From Curvibacter lanceolatus ATCC 14669 (GTDB taxonomy: Bacteria > Pseudomonadota > Gammaproteobacteria > Burkholderiales > Burkholderiaceae_C), in NCBI RefSeq assembly GCF_000381265.1, contig NZ_KB906273.1, positions 1-64,000 on the forward strand: DNA of 64,000 nt, given 5' to 3'. The notes under the pieces were generated by a model that saw only the letters and a list, made by a program, of their open reading frames with translations, did not search any database and was not told the DNA's origin. Position 1 is the first letter of the stretch. Every line of letters starts with the position of its first letter. Positions 8,303 to 18,325 of the stretch are shown piece after piece. The position numbers were made by a program, and so were the translations under genes.

Positions 8303-10285
8303 ATGACCATGGCGACCACGCATCCCGTACCCGGCCCTGTGCTGCGCGAGGCCCGGCTGCGCCTGCAGCAAGGTGGCACCCTGCCGCTGGAAGCGGTGGA
8401 TGAGCGCGTGGCCCGCTCGTGGCAGCGCAGCCTGGCGGCGGGCCTCACGCCTGCCAGCGGCATGCACCATGTGGACCACCTGAGCGGCAGCGAGCTGCGC
8501 CAGTCGCTGGCCTGCAACATCGACCTCATCAACCACTCGCAACCGGTGATGGAGTACCTGTTCGAGCAGGTGCGCCACAGCCACAGCATGGTGGTGCTGG
8601 CCGACCGCCATGGCACGCTGATGCACACCCTGGGGGACGCCGATTTTCTGGGCAAGGCCGAGCGCGTGGCCCTGCAGGCCGGGGCCTGCTGGCACGAAAG
8701 CCAGCGCGGCACCAACGCCATCGGCACTGCCCTGGCCGAGGCCTGCGGCATCGAGATCCACGGCCCCGAACACTATCTGGAGCGCAACGACTTCCTGACC
8801 TGTGCTGCCTCGCCCATCGTCTCGGCCACCGGCGAGCTGCTGGGCATCCTCGACATCTCGGGCGATCAGCGCAGCCACCACCCGCACACCCTGGGCCTGG
8901 TCAACACCGCGGCACGCATGATCGAAAACCGCCTGTTCGCCACGACCTGCCGCCACAGCACCTGCCTGCACCTGCACCCCCAGGCGCACGGCATCGGCAC
9001 CCTGGCCGAAGGCGTGGTCGCGCTGTCCGAGGATGGCTGGATCATGGGCGCCAACCGGCAGGCCCTGGCCTGGCTGGGCCTGCGCCACCAGGACATCGGC
9101 GCCACCCCGATCGCGCGCGTGCTGGACACCCGCATCGACACCCTGCTGGCCCGCGCCGCCAGCCAGCACGACAGCCCCCTGGTGCTGCACCGCAAGGACG
9201 GCTCGGTGCTGCACGCCCTGGTGCGCGCCCAGCCCGGACAGCGCGTGGCGATGCGCTCCACAACGGCACCGCGGCGCAGCACCGGCCCGGCCACGCCCCC
9301 CGAGCAAGACGCCCTGGCCCAACTGGACACCGGCGACGCCGCCTGGCGAGCCATTGCCGACAAGGCCCGGCGCGTCTGCGGCAAGCCCATCCCCCTGTTG
9401 CTGCATGGTGAATCGGGCGTGGGCAAAGAGTTGTTCGCCCGCGCCGTGCACGACAGCTCGCCGCGGCGCCACCGCCCCTTTGTGGCCATCAACTGCGCCG
9501 CCCTGCCCGAGCACCTGATCGAGTCCGAGCTGTTCGGCTACAGCCCCGGGGCCTTCACCGGCGCGCGCAAGGAGGGCAGCCTGGGCCGCCTGCGCGAGGC
9601 CGACGGCGGCACCCTGTTCCTGGATGAGATCGGCGACATGCCCCTGGCCCTGCAGACCCGGCTGCTGCGCGTGCTGCAAGAGCGCCAGGTCAGCCCCCTG
9701 GGCGGCGGCGCTGCGGTGGCGGTCGACTTTGCGCTGATCTGCGCCACCCACCAGCCCCTGCGCGAGGCGGCCGAGGCCGGCCGCTTCCGGGCCGATCTGT
9801 ACTACCGCCTCAACGGCCTGACCCTGATCCTGCCACCCCTGCGCCAGCGCAGCGACTTCGAGGCCCTGACCCGCAAACTGCTGCGCGAACTCGGCGGCGA
9901 GCCCCCGCTGGACATCACCCCCGATCTGCTGCAGGCCCTGGCCGCCTACCCCTGGCCCGGCAACCTGCGCCAATACGCCAGCGTGCTGCGCACCGCCATC
10001 GCCCTGCTGGACGCCGGCGAGACCACCGTCGACTGGCCCCATCTGCCCGACGACATGCTGGCCTTGCTGCGCCCCGCCGCCGGCCCCCAGGCAGCGCCCG
10101 CATCAAGCCCAGCACTCGCCACGCCCCCCACGGCGATGGCGCCCTCGATGGGCCCCGATCAGAAGCTGGCCGACATCTCCCGCGCCGCCGTGCAGCAGGC
10201 GATCCAGAACGCCCGCGGCAACCTCTCGGCCGCCGCCCGGCAACTGGGCATCAGCCGGCAAACGCTGTACCGCAAGCTGGGGTGA
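8303..10285 (+). CDS. acoR: Sigma-54-dependent activator, AcoR family
   Basis: A 660-residue enhancer-binding protein. The first 300 residues form a GAF-type sensor region with the AcoR-like opening VARSWQRSLAAGL and QRGTNAIGTALAE. The AAA+ core has Walker A GESGVGKE (369-376), the sigma-54 contact loop GAFTGA (416-421) and a Walker B GTLFLDEIGD. The C-terminus is a Fis-type helix-turn-helix, LSAAARQLGISRQTLYRKLG. It is divergent from acoD and likely activates it in response to acetoin, acetaldehyde or a related metabolite. AGGAG at 8294 supports ATG 8303. Confidence 0.92.
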   Translation: MTMATTHPVPGPVLREARLRLQQGGTLPLEAVDERVARSWQRSLAAGLTPASGMHHVDHLSGSELRQSLACNIDLINHSQPVMEYLFEQVRHSHSMVVLADRHGTLMHTLGDADFLGKAERVALQAGACWHESQRGTNAIGTALAEACGIEIHGPEHYLERNDFLTCAASPIVSATGELLGILDISGDQRSHHPHTLGLVNTAARMIENRLFATTCRHSTCLHLHPQAHGIGTLAEGVVALSEDGWIMGANRQALAWLGLRHQDIGATPIARVLDTRIDTLLARAASQHDSPLVLHRKDGSVLHALVRAQPGQRVAMRSTTAPRRSTGPATPPEQDALAQLDTGDAAWRAIADKARRVCGKPIPLLLHGESGVGKELFARAVHDSSPRRHRPFVAINCAALPEHLIESELFGYSPGAFTGARKEGSLGRLREADGGTLFLDEIGDMPLALQTRLLRVLQERQVSPLGGGAAVAVDFALICATHQPLREAAEAGRFRADLYYRLNGLTLILPPLRQRSDFEALTRKLLRELGGEPPLDITPDLLQALAAYPWPGNLRQYASVLRTAIALLDAGETTVDWPHLPDDMLALLRPAAGPQAAPASSPALATPPTAMAPSMGPDQKLADISRAAVQQAIQNARGNLSAAARQLGISRQTLYRKLG

Positions 10286-10402
10286 GGCGGATTGAAATAA
10301 CACCAGGAAACAGCTGTCATCGGAACGCTCCAGCCGGCCATCGAACGGCAGGGCAGAGTCCAAGGCAACACCCAACAATCATCGAATTCATGGAGGCATT
10401 CG

Positions 10403-11467
10403 ATGATTGCGTTGGACCGATATCCCTACTTCCCGATGCTCCGGACGCGGCAGGCTGAACTCAAAGGCCTGGAACACCTCCGTCCGGAACAAAAACAGGC
10501 CATGCTGCCCATGCTGACCCTGGGCAGGTGGCCCAAAGCCACAGACTTCTCCAAAGGCGCCGAGAAAGCGGCCCAGGTCATGGCCGGCGCACCCTACTGC
10601 CTGGATCTGACCCAGGACCTCACCCATCTTCCCGATGTCCAACAGCGCTTGCGCAGCCCGCAGCACGGTTTCAAAGCTTGGCGAGACTTCGTCAAGGATT
10701 GGCCCCAAGCCCTACCGGTACTTCAAACCCACCCAGAGGCCTCATTGCGTGACTGGCTGCAACAGGCACGTGGGCTGGAACAGCAGGCCGGCCAGGTGGC
10801 CTTCCGAATCACGGACTTTGAGCATCATCCCCCGTTGGTCATCCAGGCCCTCAGCGCCATGGACGATCCAGCACGCGCAATTGTCTTCATCGATGCCCAG
10901 TTCATCCGCGCAGCGTTGCCAACGTACGTTCAAGCCACACTGCTCACGATCAACCACCTTCGATCAGCCTTTCCGAACCTGTTGATCGTGGTCAGTTCGA
11001 CCAGTTTTCCGGCCTCGGTCCTGCCATTTGCCGACCCCACTCAAAGCGCGGGAACCATCGACATCCTGGAGCGTGAATTGCACGCACGCATCGGCGGCCA
11101 TGCCGTGGTGGGCTACGGTGATCATGGGTCAATCCACTCGGTGGTCTACGATGAATCGAGCGCCATGCGCTGGGCAGCCCGTGTCGACTACCCTGGGGAG
11201 TTGAGCTGGGAGTTCGCACGCAGCCCGAAAGATCATTCTCGCCAGGGCTACATCATTGCAGCACAAGCCATCGCGGCCTCTGACCCCAGCCTGGGCACGC
11301 GGGGTCTGTGGGGTGAGGACATGATTCTGCAGGCAGCTCAGGGCCATCCGCACGGGGTCGCTCCTGTGTCGTGGATCGCCGTGCGTGTCAATCTCCACCT
11401 TGCGCGGCAGTTGAGCCTGTCTCAGCGCCTGCTGCAAGCCATCGATCAAACGGACGACGATGAATGA
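10403..11467 (+). CDS. Beta-family (phage-type) protein
   Basis: A 354-residue protein whose opening (YFPMLRTRQAELKGLEHL, then MLPMLTLGRW) matches the Beta/sce7725 family found in phages and mobile islands. It then has alternating beta-alpha segments such as AIVFIDAQFI and LIVVSS that suggest a TIM-barrel-like fold. No catalytic motif is obvious. Base composition looks clearly less GC-rich than neighbours. GGAGG at 10392 supports ATG 10403. Its 3' end overlaps the convergent sce7726-type gene by 22 bp. The family is often paired with sce7726 proteins; a defence role is suspected but not shown. Confidence 0.65.
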   Translation: MIALDRYPYFPMLRTRQAELKGLEHLRPEQKQAMLPMLTLGRWPKATDFSKGAEKAAQVMAGAPYCLDLTQDLTHLPDVQQRLRSPQHGFKAWRDFVKDWPQALPVLQTHPEASLRDWLQQARGLEQQAGQVAFRITDFEHHPPLVIQALSAMDDPARAIVFIDAQFIRAALPTYVQATLLTINHLRSAFPNLLIVVSSTSFPASVLPFADPTQSAGTIDILERELHARIGGHAVVGYGDHGSIHSVVYDESSAMRWAARVDYPGELSWEFARSPKDHSRQGYIIAAQAIAASDPSLGTRGLWGEDMILQAAQGHPHGVAPVSWIAVRVNLHLARQLSLSQRLLQAIDQTDDDE

Positions 11468-12144
11468 GCCCCTGAAACCTGTCTGACCAAGGCCTGCGCC
11501 GGCACGGCGAAGCGACTGAGAAAGGCCTGCAGACGGGCCTCGGGGGTGGGTGCCACGAGTCTGCCTTGGCGGGCCTCGGCCACGGCGAGTTGCTGAGCCC
11601 GTCTTGGCGCCAATCGATCTTCACGGGCACGCAGGCTGTTCAGCACCTGGGCCCGCACCAAGGTCTTGGGCAGGGTGCTGGCCTGGACAAGCAAGGCCTC
11701 TCGGGTTCCGTGCACAGGCCGATCTTGGGATCGCAACAGGCGACGCAGCTCAGGCACGGGCAGAAAACTCAACCAATCTTCGAGCCGCTGGCCCCGCAAC
11801 AGGCGCGGTGAGCGCACCACCTTGAAGCCCTGCTCGGCATCCACTGTCCAAAGCCCCACCTCAGCCGGGGCTTGTGACTGCACAGCGGCCAGGTGCCGCA
11901 AGGTGCACACCACCGTGACACGTTCAAAAAAACGGCAATAGCTGTCGAGTTGCCCCGGCAGCCGGGTCAGGCGGTCTCGGTCGCTCTTGATTTCGAAGGC
12001 CGCCAGACGGGCCCCGACCTGTACCAGGTCAACACGGCGCTCGAAGCGGTCGATGCACAACTCAGAGATGAAGGCTGCCGAAGACCCCTGCGCCTGGCGC
12101 CGCAGGCGTTCGATCAGACGCTGACGGATCTCTGTCTCGTTCAT
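11446..12144 (-). CDS. sce7726-family protein, PD-(D/E)XK nuclease-like
   Basis: A 232-residue protein. The N-terminal 80 residues look like a PD-(D/E)XK fold: an early acidic helix (NETEIRQRLIERL), Asp in RRVDLVQVG, and the FEIKSDRDRL strand that supplies E-x-K, followed by LPGQLDSYCRFFERVTVV. This order is typical of sce7726 proteins. The C-terminal part is Arg/Leu-rich and predicted helical, perhaps nucleic-acid binding. It is convergent with and overlaps the Beta-family gene, and lies 40 bp downstream of purT on the same strand, so it may be read with purT. Confidence 0.65.
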   Translation of the reverse strand: MNETEIRQRLIERLRRQAQGSSAAFISELCIDRFERRVDLVQVGARLAAFEIKSDRDRLTRLPGQLDSYCRFFERVTVVCTLRHLAAVQSQAPAEVGLWTVDAEQGFKVVRSPRLLRGQRLEDWLSFLPVPELRRLLRSQDRPVHGTREALLVQASTLPKTLVRAQVLNSLRAREDRLAPRRAQQLAVAEARQGRLVAPTPEARLQAFLSRFAVPAQALVRQVSGAHSSSSV

Positions 12145-12184
12145 CGCGGGTGTGCCTGATCTTGATCGGACCTGCCCAGCCCGC

Positions 12185-13387
12185 TCAAGCCACCCGCGGC
12201 TTGACCTTGGAGGCGGCCAGCTTGGCGGTGGCGCGGGCCTGATCGGTGTCGGTGCCGCGCGCCAGGGCCACGCCCATGCGGCGCTTGACGAAGCTCTCGG
12301 GCTTGCCGAACAGGCGCAGGTCGGTGCCGGGGATGGCCAGGGCCTCGTCCACGCCGTCGAACACGATGCCCTGGGCCTCGACGCCGCCGTAGATCACGGC
12401 GCTGGCGCCGGGGTTGCGCAGGCTGGTGTCCACCGGCAGGCCGAGGATGGCGCGGGCGTGCAACTCGAACTCGCTCTGGTGCTGGGTGCACAGGGTGACC
12501 AGGCCGGTGTCGTGCGGGCGCGGGCTGACCTCGCTGAACCAGACCTGATCGCCCTTGACGAACAGCTCCACGCCGAACAGGCCCTGACCGCCCAGGTTGT
12601 CGGTGACGGCCTGGGCGATCTGGCGCGATTTTTCGAGTGCGGCCGGGTGCATGGGATGGGGTTGCCAGCTTTCCACGTAGTCGCCGCTGACCTGCACGTG
12701 GCCGATGGGGTCGCAGAAGCTGGTGACGATCTGGCCGTCGGCCCCCACCGAGCGCACGGTGAGCTGGGTGATTTCGTAGTCGAAGTCGATGAAGCCTTCG
12801 ACGATCACGCGGCCGTGGCTCACGCGGCCGCCAGCCATGGCGTAGTCCCAGGCCTTTTGCACATCGGCCGGGCCGTCGATCTTGCTCTGGCCCTTGCCCG
12901 AGCTGCTCATCACCGGCTTGACGATGCAGGGGTAGCCGATGCCTGCATCAATGGCCGCCTGCAGCTCGGCCAGCGAATCGCAGAACTGGTAGGGGCTGGT
13001 GGGCAGGCCCAGGGTTTCACCGGCCAGGCGGCGAATGCCCTCGCGGTCCATGGTCAGGCGGGCGGCACGGGCGGTGGGGATCACGCGCACCACGCCGGCG
13101 GCCTCCAGCTCTTCGAGCATGGGGGTGGCGATGGCCTCGATCTCGGGCACCACCAGGTGCGGGCGCTCGGCTTCGATCAAGGCCTTGAGCTGGGCCGGAT
13201 CGCTCATGGTGATGGTGCGGGCGTGGTGGGCCACCTGCTGGCCCGGGGCGTTCTCATAGCGGTCGACCGCGATGGTCTCGACGCCCAGGCGCTGCAATGC
13301 GATCAGGACTTCTTTGCCGAGCTCGCCGGAGCCGAGCAGCATGACTTTGGTGGCCGAGGCCGACAAGGGGGTGCCGAGAGTGGTCAT
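12185..13387 (-). CDS. purT: Formate-dependent phosphoribosylglycinamide formyltransferase
   Basis: The enzyme makes formyl-GAR from GAR, formate and ATP, the folate-independent third step of purine synthesis. At 400 residues it matches PurT length. Seen are the N-terminal nucleotide loop [13 protein letters not shown], the ATP-grasp segment [28 protein letters not shown] and the metal-binding region [18 protein letters not shown]. It follows psd with a 57-bp gap on the same strand. It may share transcripts with psd and the sce7726 gene. Confidence 0.95.
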   Translation of the reverse strand: MTTLGTPLSASATKVMLLGSGELGKEVLIALQRLGVETIAVDRYENAPGQQVAHHARTITMSDPAQLKALIEAERPHLVVPEIEAIATPMLEELEAAGVVRVIPTARAARLTMDREGIRRLAGETLGLPTSPYQFCDSLAELQAAIDAGIGYPCIVKPVMSSSGKGQSKIDGPADVQKAWDYAMAGGRVSHGRVIVEGFIDFDYEITQLTVRSVGADGQIVTSFCDPIGHVQVSGDYVESWQPHPMHPAALEKSRQIAQAVTDNLGGQGLFGVELFVKGDQVWFSEVSPRPHDTGLVTLCTQHQSEFELHARAILGLPVDTSLRNPGASAVIYGGVEAQGIVFDGVDEALAIPGTDLRLFGKPESFVKRRMGVALARGTDTDQARATAKLAASKVKPRVA

Positions 13388-13444
13388 GGTTCTGGGGCGC
13401 TGTGCGCAGGTAGGGGTTTGAAAACAGAAACTGAAGGGGCGCGA

Positions 13445-14305
13445 TCAAGCCGGGCTGGCGGCGCTGTGGCCCATGGCCTCGCCCATGCGGATGGCGCGGG
13501 CCGGGGCCCAGTCGGGGTTGAACGCAAGCGTGTCTTTGGGGAACAGCATCACCACCGTGGAGCCCAGCAGGAAGCGGCCCATCTCGGCGCCCTTGGCGAT
13601 CACCACCTCTTGCGTGTCGTAACGCCATTCGCGCACCGTGCCCGGGCGCGGCGGGTTGACCACGCCGTGCCACACGGTGGCCATGCTGCCCACGATGGTG
13701 GCGCCCACCAGGGTGAGCACAAAGGGGCGGCGGGCCTCGTCCTCGAACACGCAGACCACGCGCTCGTTGCGGGCGAACAGGCCCGGAATGCCGCGCGCCG
13801 TGGCCGGGTTGACCGAGAACAGGTCGCCAGGCACGTGGATCATGCGCAGCAGCCGCCCGGTGCAGGGCATGTGGATGCGGTGGTAGTCACGCGGGCTGAG
13901 GTACAGGGTGGCGAACTCGCCGTCGTCGAACTGGCGCGCCAGCGCGGCATTGCCGCCCACCAGGGTCTGGGTGCTGTACGAATGGCCCTTGGCCTGGAAG
14001 ATCTGGTCGCGTTCGATGCGCCCGAACTGGCTGATGGCGCCATCAACCGGGCACACATAAGCCGCATCGGCCTGGGGGCGGGCCCCCTCGCGCAGCGGGC
14101 GGGTGAAGAACTCGTTGAAGCTGGCGTAATCGCTGGGCTGGCTGAGCTGGGCTTCAGACAGGTCCACGCCGTAGCGGGCCACAAAGCGGCGGATGATCCA
14201 GTGCGTCAGGGCGCCGGCCCGGGCGCTGGCGACAAAGCCGGCAAATCGGGTCAGGGCCAGCTTGGGAATCAGGTACTGCGGCAGCACCACTAGACGGTCG
14301 GACAA
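13445..14305 (-). CDS. psd: Phosphatidylserine decarboxylase proenzyme
   Basis: A membrane-associated enzyme that converts phosphatidylserine to phosphatidylethanolamine. The 286-residue proenzyme contains the self-cleavage LGST motif near the C-terminus (Gly 248-Ser 249), which generates the pyruvoyl group on the alpha chain, and the conserved YLSPRDYHRIHMP segment with the processing His. ASFNEFFTRPLR and CPVDGAISQFG are also typical. The 107-bp gap to the divergent nodI-type gene should hold both promoters. Confidence 0.95.
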   Translation of the reverse strand: MSDRLVVLPQYLIPKLALTRFAGFVASARAGALTHWIIRRFVARYGVDLSEAQLSQPSDYASFNEFFTRPLREGARPQADAAYVCPVDGAISQFGRIERDQIFQAKGHSYSTQTLVGGNAALARQFDDGEFATLYLSPRDYHRIHMPCTGRLLRMIHVPGDLFSVNPATARGIPGLFARNERVVCVFEDEARRPFVLTLVGATIVGSMATVWHGVVNPPRPGTVREWRYDTQEVVIAKGAEMGRFLLGSTVVMLFPKDTLAFNPDWAPARAIRMGEAMGHSAASPA

Positions 14306-14412
14306 GTTGGCCCCTGGAAGTTGATGGAACGTAACCTGCCATTTTATTCAGCCCCGGGGCCGGGTCACGGCGCAGACACGCGCCGGAGCCCCGACTGGGC
14401 CACAATGCCCCC

Positions 14413-15336
<924 letters not shown>

Positions 15337-15413
15337 ACGCCGTCAATGAACGCCGTCAGCCCCCCGGCCCTGCCCTACCCTGCCCCCCGCCCCCGATTTT
15401 TCTGCCACCGATC

Positions 15414-16265
15414 ATGTCCAGCCCCATCACCGATCCCACCCCCCTCAGCTACCCGCCCCCGCCCTCGGTGTGGCGGGCGCCCAGCCTGTCCACCCGCTGG
15501 TGGCCCGTGTTCCTGCGCAACCTGCTGGTGTGGCGCAAGCTGGCCATCCCCAGCCTGGTGGGCAACATTGCCGAGCCGCTGATGTGGCTGGTGGCCTTCG
15601 GCTACGGCATGGGGGCCCTGGTGGGGCAGATCACGGTGCATGGCCCCGACGGCGACACCCAGGTGCCCTACATCCTGTTCCTGGCCAGCGGCTCGATCTG
15701 CATGAGCGCGATGAACGCGGCCTCGTTCGAGGCCCTGTACTCGGCGTTTTCGCGCATGCACGTGCAAAAGACCTGGGACGGCATCATGAACGCCCCCGTG
15801 GGCCTGGACGACGTGGTGCTGGCCGAGATGCTGTGGGCCGCCTTCAAGGCCTTGTTCACGGTCACGGCCATCATGGGCGTGATGCTGGCGCTGGGCATCA
15901 GCCACAGCCCCAAGCTGCTGCTGGCCTGGGGCGTGCTGCTGGGCGTGGGGGCCATGTTCTCGAGCATCGCGCTGATCTTCAATGCCCTGGCCAAGGGCTA
16001 CGACTTCTTCACCTACTACTTCACCCTGGTGCTGACGCCGATGATGTTCCTGTCGGGCATCTTCTTTCCGCGCGAGCAGTTGCCCGAGCTGGTGCGCCTG
16101 GCCTCCGAGTGGCTGCCGCTGACCAATGCCGTCGAACTGGTGCGCCCCCTGTTCATGGACCGCTGGCCCGAACACGCGCTGCGCCACGGTGCCGTGCTGT
16201 GCGGCTACACCGTGGCCGCCTTCTGGCTGGCCCTGGCGCTGACGCGCAAGCGCTTCAGGGGCTGA
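15414..16265 (+). CDS. nodJ: ABC-2 type permease, NodJ type
   Basis: A 283-residue inner-membrane permease with six hydrophobic segments. It contains WWPVFLRNLLVWRKLAIPSLV before helix 1 and the ABC-2 signature region around PMMFLSGIFFPREQLP, followed by the NAVELVRPL turn typical of NodJ. The frame is open far upstream, but that part is an out-of-phase reading of the ATPase gene; the ATG at 15414 gives the usual length. It forms the membrane half of the exporter with the preceding ATPase. Confidence 0.85.
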   Translation: MSSPITDPTPLSYPPPPSVWRAPSLSTRWWPVFLRNLLVWRKLAIPSLVGNIAEPLMWLVAFGYGMGALVGQITVHGPDGDTQVPYILFLASGSICMSAMNAASFEALYSAFSRMHVQKTWDGIMNAPVGLDDVVLAEMLWAAFKALFTVTAIMGVMLALGISHSPKLLLAWGVLLGVGAMFSSIALIFNALAKGYDFFTYYFTLVLTPMMFLSGIFFPREQLPELVRLASEWLPLTNAVELVRPLFMDRWPEHALRHGAVLCGYTVAAFWLALALTRKRFRG

Positions 16266-16287
16266 GCGCAGCGCTCAGGCCAATCGG

Positions 16288-17856
16288 TCACGGCAAGCGC
16301 CGCTGCCAGGCCACCAGCAGGGCCGCCAGCAAGGCCATGGCCGCCAACAGGCGGTACAGGTCTTCGCAGGCCAGCAGCAGGGCCTGGTTGTCGAGCAAGG
16401 CCGACAGTTGGGCCAGCGCGCCCAAGTGGGCCTGCTCAGGGCTGAAGCCTCGGGCCTGCAGGGCCCCGGCCATGCTCGCCATCCAGTGGCTCACACCCGG
16501 GCGATCCGGGCTCAGCCCGACCAGCAGTTCATCGTGCAGCGCAAACTGGCGGTTCTGCAACATCACGGCGGCCACGGCACTGGCCCCTGAACTGGCCATC
16601 TGGCGCATCAGGTTTTTGCCCTGGTAGCCGTGGGCAAAACCGTGGTCGCCAAGCTCTCGAAAGGTCAGGCCGGCCACAGGCAGCACCAGCAGCACCCCGA
16701 AAACGCCCTTCAGCAGCAGGGCCGGCAGCAAGGCGCCCACCGACACCCCGGCCGGCTGGCTGGCCAAGCCCCATGCGCACAAGGCCAGCGACAGCAGGCC
16801 GGCCAGCATCAGCGGCCGCTTGTGCGGCAGCCGGCCAGCCCAACGGATGTAGGCCCAGGCCACCACCAGACTGGTCACACCGGCCAGGCTGTTGAGCGCA
16901 CCCGTGGTGGTCAAGGGCAGGCCCAGGCCGCGCTCGGCATAGATGGGAAAGAGGTAGGCCGCGAAGTTCGACAGAAAGTAGTGCACAAAGTACAGGCCCA
17001 GCCCCACCAGGTACACCGGGCTGTTGAGCTGGCGCAGGTGCAGCAAGGGCGTGGGGTGACGCCATTGATGCCACAGGAACCCCACCAGCAAGCCCGCGCC
17101 AGCCAAGCCCAACAAAGCCAGCCTCAGCGGGTGGGCCAACACATCCAGGCGGGCTTCGGAGAAGCCCCACTGCAGACACAGGGCCGCCAGCGCAAAACAC
17201 AGCAGGGGCCCCACCATGCTGCGCCACGAGGCCAGGTCCGCGGCCGGCCCGCCAGGCTGACGGCCCACCGAATCGGGCAACCAGCGCCACAGGCCCAGGG
17301 CCACCACCAGCACCGCCGGCAACACGCCCACGAACACCGAGGCCCACCCCCAGCGCTCGATCAGGCTGGCGGCGCACCAAGGGGCCAAGGCCGTGGCCGA
17401 CATCATCAGCACCATGAAACGGCGCATGGCCTGGGGTCGGTCAACAGGGGCAAACAAGAGCAGCACCAAGACCCGGGCGGCGGTGAAAAACGCGCCACCA
17501 CCCAGGCCCTGCACCCCCCGGGCCAGCGCCAGTTGCGGCAAGCTGCCACTGGCCGAGCAGCCCAGCAGACCCAGCGCAAACAGGCCCAAGGAGACGCTCA
17601 GCACGCGCCGATAGCCCCAGCGCTGCACCAGGCGCTGCTGCAGCACGATGGCCAGCAGGCTGCCAACGGCATAGGCAGCCTGAGCTCCGACAAACTCGGC
17701 CGGCGCGGCGGCAAGCCCCCCCATGACGTGGGCGGACGAGAACACAAACATCACGTTCTCAAAAAACTCCAGCGCCACCAGCAAGCCCAGCAGGGTCATC
17801 AGGCGGTGCTTGCGCGTGGCATGGCCTCGCAGCAACAGGTGCAGCAGGGGCTTCAT
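16288..17856 (-). CDS. MFS transporter, DHA2-type (about 14 TM)
   Basis: A 522-residue membrane protein with about fourteen hydrophobic segments, as in EmrB-like drug:proton antiporters. Seen are QRWGYRRVLSVSLGLF in the loop after helix 2, GGGAFFTAARVLVLLLF on helix 4-5 and the repeated Leu/Ala-rich helices to the end. Substrate is unknown. It converges on the NodJ-type gene with a 22-bp gap. Its promoter must lie in 17857-18325. Confidence 0.8.
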   Translation of the reverse strand: MKPLLHLLLRGHATRKHRLMTLLGLLVALEFFENVMFVFSSAHVMGGLAAAPAEFVGAQAAYAVGSLLAIVLQQRLVQRWGYRRVLSVSLGLFALGLLGCSASGSLPQLALARGVQGLGGGAFFTAARVLVLLLFAPVDRPQAMRRFMVLMMSATALAPWCAASLIERWGWASVFVGVLPAVLVVALGLWRWLPDSVGRQPGGPAADLASWRSMVGPLLCFALAALCLQWGFSEARLDVLAHPLRLALLGLAGAGLLVGFLWHQWRHPTPLLHLRQLNSPVYLVGLGLYFVHYFLSNFAAYLFPIYAERGLGLPLTTTGALNSLAGVTSLVVAWAYIRWAGRLPHKRPLMLAGLLSLALCAWGLASQPAGVSVGALLPALLLKGVFGVLLVLPVAGLTFRELGDHGFAHGYQGKNLMRQMASSGASAVAAVMLQNRQFALHDELLVGLSPDRPGVSHWMASMAGALQARGFSPEQAHLGALAQLSALLDNQALLLACEDLYRLLAAMALLAALLVAWQRRLP

Positions 17857-18325
17857 GGGGTGGCGAGGCGGCCTGAGCAGCCGCCGCAGGGCTGGCCGCA
17901 GCCCAAGATCCGCAAGACAGCGAGCCCAGGGGCTTGTGCTTGCCTGTGGTGGCCCTTGGCGCAGGTGTTCATCAGGGGCTTTCAGGAGGTGTGTGGGGGA
18001 TGTCGGAGGGGGGCGGTGGGTGAAGACTCAGACCAGACCGCCAGAGCCTGCGGCAATTTAAGCCCGGCTTGGCCAGCGCCAGGGCCAAGGGCGCAAATGC
18101 CGACATTTGTCGACAGCCCTTGCGTTTGAAATCACCGACCATCCCAACCAATCAACCGCTGGCGAATGCGGACCGGGGGCGCCCAAGGCCATCAGCGAGC
18201 CAAGCAAGCACAACACCTTGCACCCTCCCCGCCCCTACCCGCCCCTGCCCGCTGACGGGCCATCACAGGAGCACAGAACACAGACAAGCAGACGCGCGGC
18301 GGCCGAAGCAACCGGCTTCAGGGGC
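17857..18325. other. Intergenic region upstream of DHA2 MFS gene
   Basis: No gene is supported in these 469 bases. It holds two small dyads: CTTGGCC/GGCCAAG (18068-18074 with 18083-18089) and CAAATG/CATTTG around a four-base loop (18094-18109). The first may be a regulatory site for the MFS gene. The second may form part of the 3' end of the eight-gene operon, but no T-run follows it. Confidence 0.4.

Noticed and set aside
12152-14293. A 713-residue plus-strand frame across purT and psd
   Set aside because: Antisense to two well-recognised enzymes; no motif, and it has the biased composition of shadow frames.
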